Below are positions 15,285 to 23,104 of a stretch of 64,000 bases of DNA, one piece after another (position 1 is the stretch's first letter; the number at the start of each line of letters is the position of its first letter). Source of the DNA: Pseudomonas sp. URMO17WK12:I2 (GTDB lineage: Bacteria > Pseudomonadota > Gammaproteobacteria > Pseudomonadales > Pseudomonadaceae); NCBI RefSeq assembly GCF_003253735.1, contig NZ_QKYW01000001.1:558001-622000 (forward strand), written 5' to 3'. A program made the translations under genes and the position numbers. The notes under the pieces were generated by a model. That model was not told the DNA's origin. It worked only from the letters and a program-made list of their open reading frames with translations, and did no database searches.

Positions 15285-16309
15285 TCCGCGTCCTCCAGGA
15301 TCTCGACGTTCTCGGTCAGCGCGAACTTCTCCAGCTGCTCGATCACATAGCCTTCGTTACGGCTGTTGAAATCCTCGACGCGGGAGCGGCGCGGGTTGTC
15401 GATGGTCTGCTTACGCCAGCTGGTGTCCTGGAAGTAAATCGACAAGTTGTCCCAGCTGCTGACCAGCACGGCATTAACCGGGAAATTTGGCACGGTGAAC
15501 GCCGGCAGGCCGCCGTAGGTGGAGATCACCTGAGCGTTTTCGATGCGCTCTTTCTCAGTCGGCTTACCCGCCTGGGTGGTGTAAAGCTTCGCCTTGTCGG
15601 CAGCCAGCAGGTCGCTGCCGATGATGGTGATCAGGTCGCCATCGTCGCGCAGCTTCTCGTCGACCATCTGCTTGGTGTCGTGCACCAGGGCATCGAGGTT
15701 GGCGTAGTCACCACCTTTGCCCATGGTGACCTTGCCGGCCACCTTGCCTTCACGCAGCACCTGCGCCGGGATCTGCTCACGGGCCTGCTGCAACCAGCCC
15801 TTGTTCACGTCCTGAAGCTTCGGATAGGCAACAGGGTCAGTATCGTCAGCAGCATGGGTGCCATGGAAACCGATGATGATCCGGTCTTGAGCCAGGCGCT
15901 TCTGCACCGCGGCCGAGTAGCGATCAGCGAAGTCAGGGAACTTGGCCCAGGCGTCGATCTTGGCGTAGGGCAGGCCAACGTCGGAGTGAGTATCCTGCAG
16001 CTCGTACTTGGTGCTATCGAGCGCCGACACGTCACGAGCAACGCGATCCTTGGTCTTGACGTCGGTACGGCCAGTTACCGGGCCGTTTACACCGATAAAC
16101 ACCTTCTCGCCCTTGATTTCGCTGACCGGCACCACGTTGATGCGCTCCAGGAAGTCAGCGCGGGCGGTGATGGCGTCGTTCAGATCCTGGGCAATGGTCG
16201 GCTCGACAGTGAACTGGCGGCTGGCGTCTTCTACGCCGTAGCTTTCCGCCATGTCGGCCTGCAGCTGTGCGTACTGTTCAACAGCCCGTTGGCTGAGTGG
16301 CTGTGCCAT
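15281..16309 (-). CDS. Major capsid protein N
   Basis: A 342-residue P2 gpN-type coat protein with HK97 fold. The N-terminus (MAQPLSQRAVEQYAQLQADM) is normally trimmed during maturation. Hallmarks are FTVEPTIAQDLNDAITARA, FLERINVVPVSEIKGEKVFI, IIGFHGT and SWDNLSIYFQDTSWRK. It lies 1 bp downstream of the scaffold gene. Length matches the family (about 340-360). Confidence 0.93.
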   Translation of the reverse strand: MAQPLSQRAVEQYAQLQADMAESYGVEDASRQFTVEPTIAQDLNDAITARADFLERINVVPVSEIKGEKVFIGVNGPVTGRTDVKTKDRVARDVSALDSTKYELQDTHSDVGLPYAKIDAWAKFPDFADRYSAAVQKRLAQDRIIIGFHGTHAADDTDPVAYPKLQDVNKGWLQQAREQIPAQVLREGKVAGKVTMGKGGDYANLDALVHDTKQMVDEKLRDDGDLITIIGSDLLAADKAKLYTTQAGKPTEKERIENAQVISTYGGLPAFTVPNFPVNAVLVSSWDNLSIYFQDTSWRKQTIDNPRRSRVEDFNSRNEGYVIEQLEKFALTENVEILEDAE

Positions 16310-16310
16310 G

Positions 16311-17234
16311 TCAGAGCACCTTCTTCTTGGCCGGGGCGGCGGCGCCGGTGGAGCGCGGCAGCGTGCGGCCCTGGGTGGTATTCAGCAGAGCGCTGAACTG
16401 TTTCTCGATGCCTGCCAGGCGCGCTTCGAGGCCCTTGCTGGCCTTGCGGCGACGGCTGAACTCGCGGTCGGCCTCGGCCTGCTCGACGATTTCGGTGACG
16501 GCGGATTCGACGGCATCGACCTGTTCTTCGCTCTCGGTTTCGTCGACTTCTTCAGCGACGGGCTCGATCACGGTCTGAATGCCGGCGGCGACCAGCAACA
16601 GCTGCTCGAGCAAGGCCTTCAACGCTTTCGCGGTGGCTTCATCCATTGGTGGGGTGCTCTCGGTTGGGGTTTGCGGGGTTTCGGTGGGCGCCACGGCGGC
16701 GAAGCGCTTGAAAAAGGTGGTCAGTGCGGTGATCAGCCCTTTGGTATCGGTGCTGTCGGGTTCTTCGTCGCGCAGCTGACCCAGCTCGACGGACGCTGCG
16801 TAGTAGGTCGCATCGCTAGTTCGGCGGGAGAAATACAGTTCCTGGGTGCCAAGGCTGGCCGGCTCGTCGGTGACGGCCAAACCGGTCAGGTACGCCTTGC
16901 CGCTGCCGGCGAAATCCGGATAGATCTCGATGCTGGTGAACAGCTTCTCGCCGCGGTCGTTGAGCTGCAGCAGCTTGTCGTTGGGCTTCAGCTGCGCTTC
17001 GAGGGCCACCTGGCCCTCTTCCAGCTCGGGGTCGTCCTCGACCAAGCGCACCGCGAAAACGGTGCCATGCGAGCCAGACCAGCGTTCATGGTCGGCCCAG
17101 ATGACAGCGGTATAGCGAGACGGCTTGTAGGTCTCGGCGATGTCGCGCAGCTCCTGCACGGTGATCTCGCGGCGATCTGCGGTCGGGCCGCTGACGGCGA
17201 CACGTTTCCAGTACGAAACAAGGGAGCGGGGCAT
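16311..17234 (-). CDS. Capsid scaffolding protein/protease O
   Basis: A 307-residue P2 gpO-type protein, which guides capsid assembly and cleaves itself and the capsid. The N-terminal serine-protease half contains AVIWADHERWSGSHGTVFAV (with conserved His and the GSHGTV segment) and TGLAVTDEPASLGTQELYFS. The C-terminal half is an acidic, helical scaffold (EEVDETESEEQVDAVESAV) ending in a basic helix. It opens the leftward structural operon, facing the terminase gene across a 162-bp gap. Confidence 0.92.
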   Translation of the reverse strand: MPRSLVSYWKRVAVSGPTADRREITVQELRDIAETYKPSRYTAVIWADHERWSGSHGTVFAVRLVEDDPELEEGQVALEAQLKPNDKLLQLNDRGEKLFTSIEIYPDFAGSGKAYLTGLAVTDEPASLGTQELYFSRRTSDATYYAASVELGQLRDEEPDSTDTKGLITALTTFFKRFAAVAPTETPQTPTESTPPMDEATAKALKALLEQLLLVAAGIQTVIEPVAEEVDETESEEQVDAVESAVTEIVEQAEADREFSRRRKASKGLEARLAGIEKQFSALLNTTQGRTLPRSTGAAAPAKKKVL

Positions 17235-17396
17235 GGGCTGAAAGTGGCTCGTCGGTGATCAGATGCCGCCACGATAGGCACCAAAAAATGCCTCAACAAT
17301 CGATACCGTTTTGAGCTATTTCTAAAATCAAAAAATAGGAATAACTAGGATTTTATCTGCGCGTTCGCTGCGTTTTCGCCGCATAGACTGCGGCCC
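17235..17396. promoter_or_regulatory. Divergent late promoter region between scaffold and terminase genes
   Basis: A 162-bp AT-richer gap (TTTCTAAAATCAAAAAAT is inside) between two divergent late units. In P2/HP1-like phages such gaps hold late promoters activated by an Ogr-type protein, and a gene for one is at 20307. I could not find a convincing match to the P2 Ogr half-sites. Confidence 0.5.
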
Positions 17397-19448
17397 ATGC
17401 CATACGCCATCGAAGTAAAAGAAGCCGCAAAACGTCTGTTTCTTCGCCGCACCAAGCCGAAGGAAATCCAGGCACAGCTCGGCCTGCCCAACGTCCGGAT
17501 CGTGTACTACTGGATCGCCCGCGGCGGCTGGGACGAGATGCTGACGGATGAGGAACCGCTGACCGCTGTCAGCCGCCGCATCACCCTGCTTTTGGAGAAA
17601 CCCGACGCCCTGGGCAAGGCCGAGCTCGACGAGCTCGATCGCCTGACCGGGATTCGTGAGCGCCTGCTGAAGCAAGCCAGCCGGCCGGCCGCACCATCGG
17701 CGCCGGCAGCGAATGAGCACGATCAACGAGAGGGGCGTGATTCGCCCCGGGGCGAACGGCGCGAGCGTGGCCACCGCGGCGAAGGCGGCGGCAAGCGCAA
17801 AGAGAAGAAGCCCAAGAACGACATCAGCGGCCTGACCGAGGTGCACTTCCTGGAGAAGTTCACGTCGACCATGTACGGCTACCAGCAGCAGCTGTTCGAA
17901 GCGAAACAGAACCCGCTGACCCGGCGGATCCGCAACATCCTCAAATCCCGCCAGGTGGGCCTGACCTACTACTTCGCCGCCGAGGCCTTCATGGACGCGG
18001 TACTAACCGGCGACAACCAGATATTCCTGTCGGCCAGCCGGGCCCAGTCCGAGATTTTCCGTAGCTACATCGTCGGCTTCGCCAGTTCCTGGTTCGGCAT
18101 CGAGCTGACCGGCAACCCCATCACCCTGAGCAACGGCGCCGAGCTGCGCTTCCTTTCGACGAACAGCAGCACCGCCCAGGGCTATCACGGGCACGTCTAC
18201 GTCGACGAGTACTTCTGGATCCGCGATTTCCAGAAGCTGCAGACCGTGGCCAGCGCGATGGCCACCCACAAGAAGTGGCGCATCACCTATTTCTCGACGC
18301 CCAGCGCCGTCACCCATCAGGCATACCCGTTCTGGACGGGCGAGACCTACCGCAACAGCAAACGCGGCAAAAAGTCGGGCCAAGCCTGGCCGGCCGAGGC
18401 GGCCTACACCGCCGGCGCGCTCTGTCCGGATGGCCAGTGGCGCAAGGTGATCACCATCCAGGATGCGATCGCCGGCGGCTGCGACCTGTTCGACCTCGAG
18501 CAGCTGCGCAACGAGTACGACGACGACCGCTTCGAACAGCTGTTCATGTGCAAATTCATCGACAGCAGCCAGTCAGCCTTCACCCTGTCGGATCTGGAGC
18601 GCTGCTATTCCGATATCGCCCTGTGGACTGACTACGACCCGGACGACGATCGCCCATTCGGTAACAGCCCAGTCTGGCTGGGCTATGACCCAAGCCGCAC
18701 GCGTGACGACGCCACCTGCGTGGTGGTGGCCCCACCGCTCGAGCCGGGCGGCAAGTTCCGCATCCTGGAGAAGCACAGCTGGCGAGGAACGTCGTTCACC
18801 CACCAGGCGGCCCAGGTAAAGAAGCTCACCGAGCGCTTCAACGTCCAGCACATCGGCATCGACATCACCGGCGTGGGCTACGGCGTGTTCGACATCGTGC
18901 GTGACTTCTACCCGCGGGCAACGCCGATCCACTACAGCCTCGAGGCGAAGAACGCCCTGGTGCTCAAGGCTCAGGACACCGTGCAGGGCAGCCGCATCGA
19001 GTGGGACGCAGGCTGGAGCGATATCGCCGCGGCCTTCCTGACCATCAAGCGGGGCACCACCAACAGCGGCCAGATCACCTACAGCGCCTCGCGCACCGAC
19101 GCCACCGGTCACGCCGATATCGCCTGGGCAATCATGCACGCCCTGGCCCACGAACCTCTCAACACCAACAAGCGGCGCCGTAGCCGCTACGCAATGCAGG
19201 GTACCCATGGCCAAGCGACCACCAGCAAAGCAACAACCGCAAGAACGACAGCCCATGCGAGCCTTCACATTCGGAGCACCCGAAGCGGTGCTCAGCGACA
19301 ACATCGGGCAGTACCTGGGCGTGTTCGCCAGCGACAACGCGCAGATCTACACGCCGCCGGTGTCGCGCATCGGCCTAGCCCGCCTGCTGCGCGCCAACGC
19401 GCACCACGGCGCCATTCCCAAGTTCAAGCGCAACATGCTGTTGCGTGA
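17397..19448 (+). CDS. Terminase large (ATPase) subunit P, with C-terminal overlap into portal gene
   Basis: A 683-codon frame. The N-terminal helix-turn-helix (residues ~15-50, PKEIQAQLGLPNVRIVYYW), the ATPase (SRQVGLTYY at the Walker A position; HVYVDEYFW as Walker B) and the nuclease region (WLGYDPSRTRDDATCVVVA, HIGIDITGVGYGVF) mark a P2 gpP-type packaging motor. Family members are about 590 residues. Here the frame runs on past residue ~603 through 242 bp of the portal gene, giving an arginine-rich tail that looks non-native, so the usual stop may have been lost. The core is intact. Confidence 0.9.
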   Translation: MPYAIEVKEAAKRLFLRRTKPKEIQAQLGLPNVRIVYYWIARGGWDEMLTDEEPLTAVSRRITLLLEKPDALGKAELDELDRLTGIRERLLKQASRPAAPSAPAANEHDQREGRDSPRGERRERGHRGEGGGKRKEKKPKNDISGLTEVHFLEKFTSTMYGYQQQLFEAKQNPLTRRIRNILKSRQVGLTYYFAAEAFMDAVLTGDNQIFLSASRAQSEIFRSYIVGFASSWFGIELTGNPITLSNGAELRFLSTNSSTAQGYHGHVYVDEYFWIRDFQKLQTVASAMATHKKWRITYFSTPSAVTHQAYPFWTGETYRNSKRGKKSGQAWPAEAAYTAGALCPDGQWRKVITIQDAIAGGCDLFDLEQLRNEYDDDRFEQLFMCKFIDSSQSAFTLSDLERCYSDIALWTDYDPDDDRPFGNSPVWLGYDPSRTRDDATCVVVAPPLEPGGKFRILEKHSWRGTSFTHQAAQVKKLTERFNVQHIGIDITGVGYGVFDIVRDFYPRATPIHYSLEAKNALVLKAQDTVQGSRIEWDAGWSDIAAAFLTIKRGTTNSGQITYSASRTDATGHADIAWAIMHALAHEPLNTNKRRRSRYAMQGTHGQATTSKATTARTTAHASLHIRSTRSGAQRQHRAVPGRVRQRQRADLHAAGVAHRPSPPAARQRAPRRHSQVQAQHAVA

Positions 19449-20220
19449 GTTCCTGCCCTCAGAGGGTTGCAGTGCGCAGACCATGGGCAATGCGGCGCTC
19501 GACTTCATGGTGTTCGGCGAGGGCTACTTCTATGTCCGGGAGAACGTGTTCGGCCAGGCGCTCGCCCTTGAGCACCTGCAGGCCATCAACATGCGGGTGA
19601 AAGTCGATGGCGGCTTCCAGATGCTGCAGCGCGATGGCAAGGCGATCGACTTCCAGGAACACGAAGTGATCCACGTGAAGGACTACGACGTGGAACAGAA
19701 TATCTACGGCGTACCCGACTACCTGGGCGGCCTGCAGGCGCTGCTGCTCAACGAGGCGGCGACCCTGTTCCGCCGGCGCTATTACAGCAATGGCGCCCAC
19801 GCGGGGTACATCTTCTACACCAACGATCCGGATCTGAGCGAGAAGGACGAGGAAGAGCTGCGCGCCCAAATCTCGGCCAGCAAGGGCGTGGGCAATTTCC
19901 GCTCAATGTTCGTGAACATTCCCGGCGGTAGCGAGAAGGCGATTCAGATCATTCCGGTGGGCGACTTCCAGGCCAAGGACGAGCTCGAAAAGGTGAAGAA
20001 CATCACCCGCAACGACGTGATCGCGGCCTGGCGAATGAACCCTGCCCTGGCCGGCATCATTCCGGAGAACAGCGCCGGCTTCGGTGATATCGAGAAGATC
20101 GACCGCGTGTATACGGCCAACGAGATCAGGCCCATCTGCCTGCTGTTCAACAGCGTGAACGAAGTGCTGCGAGGTGATCGGCATATCAGCTGGCGGGAGC
20201 CGCCAACCGTCGCCGCATAA
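19207..20220 (+). CDS. Portal protein Q
   Basis: A 337-residue P2 gpQ-type portal. It starts at ATG 19207 (MAKRPPAKQQ), with an alternative ATG at 19255 (MRAFTFGAPEAVL). Family features are the basic start, PPVSRIGLARLLRANAHHG, FGEGYFYVRENVFG, EHEVIHVKDYDVEQNIYGVP and the C-terminal RNDVIAAWRMNPALAGIIPE. The portal forms the dodecameric ring at one capsid vertex through which terminase packages DNA. Its 5' end lies under the out-of-frame tail of the terminase frame. Confidence 0.92.
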   Translation: MAKRPPAKQQPQERQPMRAFTFGAPEAVLSDNIGQYLGVFASDNAQIYTPPVSRIGLARLLRANAHHGAIPKFKRNMLLREFLPSEGCSAQTMGNAALDFMVFGEGYFYVRENVFGQALALEHLQAINMRVKVDGGFQMLQRDGKAIDFQEHEVIHVKDYDVEQNIYGVPDYLGGLQALLLNEAATLFRRRYYSNGAHAGYIFYTNDPDLSEKDEEELRAQISASKGVGNFRSMFVNIPGGSEKAIQIIPVGDFQAKDELEKVKNITRNDVIAAWRMNPALAGIIPENSAGFGDIEKIDRVYTANEIRPICLLFNSVNEVLRGDRHISWREPPTVAA

Positions 20221-20306
20221 ATCCTACGGGCGGCAGTTGTGATGCCACTCTGCCACCCTTTTATGTGTGAAAATAGGTTCCTTAGAAGGCACCTGGGGAG
20301 GGAGCG

Positions 20307-20564
20307 ATGAAGATTGTCTGCAAGGCATGCAACGGTAAAGCAAGGATCGCGTCACGCCAGGTGCTGTCCCTGGAGTTCTCGAAGCTGTATTGCCTTTGCC
20401 TCGTGCCCCATTGTGGGCATCAGTTCGTCATGAATCTGACCTATTCCCACGCCACCCGCCCCCCTGCCGGGACGATCGAGCAACTGCTGTTTGACCGGCT
20501 GCGCGACCTCCCCAGGGCGCAGCAGCGGCAACTGTTCGATCAGTTGGGGGCGGCGTCCGTATAG
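20307..20564 (+). CDS. Ogr/Delta-type zinc-finger late transcription activator
   Basis: An 85-residue protein with the exact Cys spacing of P2 Ogr and P4 Delta: C5-x2-C8-x22-C31-x4-C36. These proteins bind upstream of late promoters and contact the RNA polymerase alpha subunit. A good GGAGGGA-like ribosome site precedes the ATG. It stands alone, downstream of the portal, and should switch on the capsid, tail and lysis genes. Confidence 0.88.
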   Translation: MKIVCKACNGKARIASRQVLSLEFSKLYCLCLVPHCGHQFVMNLTYSHATRPPAGTIEQLLFDRLRDLPRAQQRQLFDQLGAASV

Positions 20565-20752
20565 CGGCGGATATCGGCTTCTACTTTGTCGATATAAGAT
20601 AAACCTAACTGCAGCACTCCAAGTAACCCAGCTTTAGCTCGGTCAGATAAATCGACACCACTGGTTGCAATTTCGCCAATTAAACATACTGCATTCTTAA
20701 CTTCGTCCAAAGTATCGGTGGTTCCCTGTAGTTCCTTTGCGTCGACACGCAT
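20540..20752 (-). CDS. Small hypothetical prophage protein
   Basis: A 70-residue protein (MRVDAKELQGTTDTLDEVK) with a GGAG ribosome site just before the ATG. It is convergent with, and overlaps by 25 bp, the 3' end of the Ogr-like gene. A mixed hydrophobic helix (AGLLGVLQLGLSYIDKVEADI) is the main feature. Its GC content is lower than the structural genes, typical of accessory phage genes. Function unknown. Confidence 0.55.
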   Translation of the reverse strand: MRVDAKELQGTTDTLDEVKNAVCLIGEIATSGVDLSDRAKAGLLGVLQLGLSYIDKVEADIRRYTDAAPN

Positions 20753-20963
20753 TCAACTCTCCACTAGTTTGTGTTATCGATACGAGATTTTAAAAAAGTG
20801 AGAACCAATGCGTCCAATTTAATAATAATATTGGAAGCCCCACATGTTCATAGCCCATATTAATAATATAAGGCTAGAATTTTTTGCAACCAAGATAAGC
20901 TTTTCTTAGAATGAGCCTTGCTGTAGCGTGTATCAGGTCAGCCATCATCTATAAGGACATTGC

Positions 20964-21335
20964 ATGACAATTGATGACATCATCACTAAGCTACGTATGA
21001 TTGGGGTGAAAGATCACCATATTGAGCAGTTGGTCAAAAGGAGAGCCTTCGCGAATGGTTCGGCACAGTTCACAGAACAAGAGCGCCAACTTTTAGAGGA
21101 TAGGCTGGCACCTGTGGAAAGAAGTGACGGCGTTGTTGCCATTAAACGTCGTAATAGTGTCGAGCCAGAAGTGATCGGGCAGAAAAACTTTCTCGAGCTT
21201 CTTAGCTTAGGGGGTGACGCCTACATGGTAACTTCACTATCCCACCGCGACGGGATTATGCAAATTGAAAAGTGCAAATTCCTAGGGGCAGATAATAAAA
21301 GCGGCCTAGCCACTTTAAAGAGCTGGATACTCTGA
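20964..21335 (+). CDS. Hypothetical AT-rich prophage accessory gene
   Basis: A 123-residue protein (MTIDDIITKLRMIGVKDHHI) with an AAGGA ribosome site 6-7 bp upstream and a factor-independent terminator right after the stop. The 211-bp AT-rich stretch before it probably holds its own promoter. Independent promoter, terminator and low GC are the signature of a phage 'moron' that can be expressed in the lysogen. No family recognised. Confidence 0.6.
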   Translation: MTIDDIITKLRMIGVKDHHIEQLVKRRAFANGSAQFTEQERQLLEDRLAPVERSDGVVAIKRRNSVEPEVIGQKNFLELLSLGGDAYMVTSLSHRDGIMQIEKCKFLGADNKSGLATLKSWIL

Positions 21336-21344
21336 ATTTCTATT

Positions 21345-21372
21345 AAAAAAGGGGCTGTAGGCCCCTTTTTTT
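21345..21372 (+). terminator. Factor-independent terminator
   Basis: A GGGGC/GCCCC stem extended by an A-run and followed by eight T residues, 10 bp after the stop of the 123-codon gene. Confidence 0.85.
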
Positions 21373-21411
21373 TACTGCAGTATTAATTTTAGACACCAAC
21401 AGCATTTATCT

Positions 21412-21642
21412 TCAGCATGATAGCGACTCTTCCAGTTCACCTACTCGACGAGTCAGGAGCTTGATCAACTCGGCCTGAGTGGCGATCACCTGGTCATCGC
21501 GCAGCGACTGCTCGAGGCGGTAGACGATCTCGCCATTCATGCTGCGCTGGTTCTCCCCCGAAACATCGAAGATCTTGCCGCGCAGGCCGTCCGGCAGGCG
21601 AACGACGAATTTGTCAGCAGTGCGGGAATCCATACGGCTCAT
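21412..21642 (-). CDS. Arc-family ribbon-helix-helix DNA-binding protein
   Basis: A 76-residue protein starting [19 protein letters not shown] after a GAAGGAAG ribosome site. The sequence [15 protein letters not shown] followed by [14 protein letters not shown] is the Arc-like strand plus two helices (residues ~8-45). A C-terminal helix ([20 protein letters not shown]) may support oligomerisation. It is part of the leftward early gene group and may regulate phage early or late genes. Confidence 0.8.
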   Translation of the reverse strand: MSRMDSRTADKFVVRLPDGLRGKIFDVSGENQRSMNGEIVYRLEQSLRDDQVIATQAELIKLLTRRVGELEESLSC

Positions 21643-21653
21643 GCTTCCTTCCT

Positions 21654-21914
21654 TCAATTCAGGGTGTAAAGAGTAGCGGTGGTTTTGCGTGGCAGCGGCT
21701 TGGCCAGCACCTGGTGCACCACGTCGGCATCGGCGTCGGTCAGGTCGCCGGTGCGCTTTGCGTCCTCGGCCAAGCAGAACAGGTGTCGCCGTGCCTGGGG
21801 TGTTTTCGCTACCAGGTAGCCGATCAGGGCGCCGCCGACAGCGGCGGTGGCCCTTAGATGGCTGGCCATTGTGGTAGCCTGCGTTTCGCTGCTGGTTGGG
21901 TGTGCTGCTTTCAT
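21654..21914 (-). CDS. Hypothetical prophage protein
   Basis: An 86-residue protein ([19 protein letters not shown]) with one hydrophobic, glycine/alanine-rich segment ([14 protein letters not shown]) that could span a membrane, followed by a soluble charged tail. The ATG at 21914 has GGAGCAA upstream and is preferred over the longer frame. It lies 11 bp before the Arc-like gene and shares its operon. Function unknown. Confidence 0.5.
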   Translation of the reverse strand: MKAAHPTSSETQATTMASHLRATAAVGGALIGYLVAKTPQARRHLFCLAEDAKRTGDLTDADADVVHQVLAKPLPRKTTATLYTLN

Positions 21915-21974
21915 GGGTATTGCTCCTTGCTGGTGGTAGGTGTCGGGGAGTTGCACCTCCTCGACACCCTTCTT

Positions 21975-22229
21975 TTAGCCCGCCGCTTTCTGCGCCGTGG
22001 CTGTGTAAACGCGGTGCATCTGGTGCCGAACGTCAAATTTCCCCAAGTCCACGCCGTCCACGTTGCGCAGGTGAACCACTGTCACCTCCGGCGGAATTTC
22101 ATGCGGCCGTGCCATCCAGTGGGTGATGGTCACCAGCTCGGCCATGTCCTCGGCAGTCGCGTACAGCAGGTAGGCCGAGGCAATTGGCAGCGTGCCGTCC
22201 AGGCCGTTGGCGGTGTATCGAATGTCCAT
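21975..22229 (-). CDS. Hypothetical prophage early protein
   Basis: An 84-residue protein ([21 protein letters not shown]) with a GGGAGA ribosome site. It has no recognisable domain; the sequence is compatible with a small alpha/beta fold ([20 protein letters not shown]). It sits in the leftward group of small genes downstream of the replication gene. Confidence 0.55.
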   Translation of the reverse strand: MDIRYTANGLDGTLPIASAYLLYATAEDMAELVTITHWMARPHEIPPEVTVVHLRNVDGVDLGKFDVRHQMHRVYTATAQKAAG

Positions 22230-22257
22230 GCCACGTCTCCCTTGTTAGCTGACCCGT

Positions 22258-22638
22258 TCAGTCCGTAGTCGGATGGGTGGCCAGCAGATCGAGCAGCGCG
22301 GTAAATACCTCGGTGCCCATCCGGTTGGCGGTCAGGTGGCTGTAGTCCAGGCCGATCTCGCTGTTGATCCACCGCGCCCAATCCGGGCGCACCAGGTTGA
22401 TCATGGTCAGCAGCAGCGCCCGGCGTGGCACGTCCAGGCCATGCAGGGTTTTCAGCACCGCCTGCATGGGGCCGAGCTGCAGGCTGGCCCAATTGCTCGG
22501 GTGCTCGGCCAGCCGCGGGAAGGCCTCAACGCCAACCAGATGCGCAGCGCGCTCCCAGGCGGCGTAGAAGGCGAAGTGATCCTCGAGCGCAGGCGCTGCA
22601 GGGCGCAGAGCAAGAGCTTGGAAAGTGGTGGTGGTCAT
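22258..22638 (-). CDS. Hypothetical prophage early protein
   Basis: A 126-residue, largely helical protein (MTTTTFQALALRPAAPALED) with a GGAGA ribosome site. A tryptophan-rich centre (FYAAWERAAHLVG, NWASLQLGPMQAVL) and a C-terminal LTANRMGTEVFTALLDLL helix are seen. It is the first gene after the iteron region, in the leftward early group. Function not recognised. Confidence 0.55.
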   Translation of the reverse strand: MTTTTFQALALRPAAPALEDHFAFYAAWERAAHLVGVEAFPRLAEHPSNWASLQLGPMQAVLKTLHGLDVPRRALLLTMINLVRPDWARWINSEIGLDYSHLTANRMGTEVFTALLDLLATHPTTD

Positions 22639-22709
22639 TGCGAGATCTCCATTTCAGTCAAGCCCTGAGGGCGACGAGAAACAAAAACCTGCGTACCCCC
22701 CGAAAACAT

Positions 22710-23028
22710 CCGGAACAACCGGAACATTTTATTGGCGATACGCTGGAGCCCGCGAAATACGGGGCTTCCAGCAACATGAAAATGTTCCGGTGAAACCGGA
22801 ACAAACCGGAACAGGTTTTTAGAAGAAAGCTCTAGAGGCCACGCGGCACTAGGGCTGCAGCGATTTTCCTGAGAAGGGAAAAACCGGAACATTACCGGAA
22901 CATGCCGGAACAAATTTGTTCCGGTTTGTTCCAGTGTGTTCCAGCCGTACCGGAACAGTTTTGGGTTCCTAACCATCTGATATATATAGGTTTTATTAGA
23001 TAAATCATTAATGTTCCGTTTGTTCCGG
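22710..23028. repeat. Iteron array, motif CCGGAACA/TGTTCCGG, with AT-rich core: candidate phage origin
   Basis: Copies of CCGGAACA on the plus strand begin at 22710, 22719, 22796, 22806, 22884, 22895, 22905 and 22950. Inverted copies (TGTTCC, most TGTTCCGG) begin at 22783, 22917, 22927, 22937, 23012 and 23021. Within clusters the spacing is 9-11 bp, about one helical turn. A 35-bp AT-rich stretch with TATATATA lies at 22979-23010 between the last copies. Phased iterons plus an unwinding element next to a primase-helicase gene is the layout of a P4-type origin. Protein binding is inferred. Confidence 0.7.
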
Positions 23029-23104
23029 ACAGATTGAGGGACTACGCAGAAAACATTCCCGGCATGCATTCCCACCCCACACAGGCACTCAACCCCCCCT
23101 TTCA

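Noticed and set aside
17235..17396. P2-type Ogr binding site in the late promoter gap
   Set aside because: No convincing TGT-N12-ACA match could be found, so no site is annotated although Ogr-type control is likely.
22710..23028. Possible CRISPR array
   Set aside because: Repeats are only 8 bp, occur in both orientations and have 1-2 bp gaps or irregular spacing; no cas genes are present.
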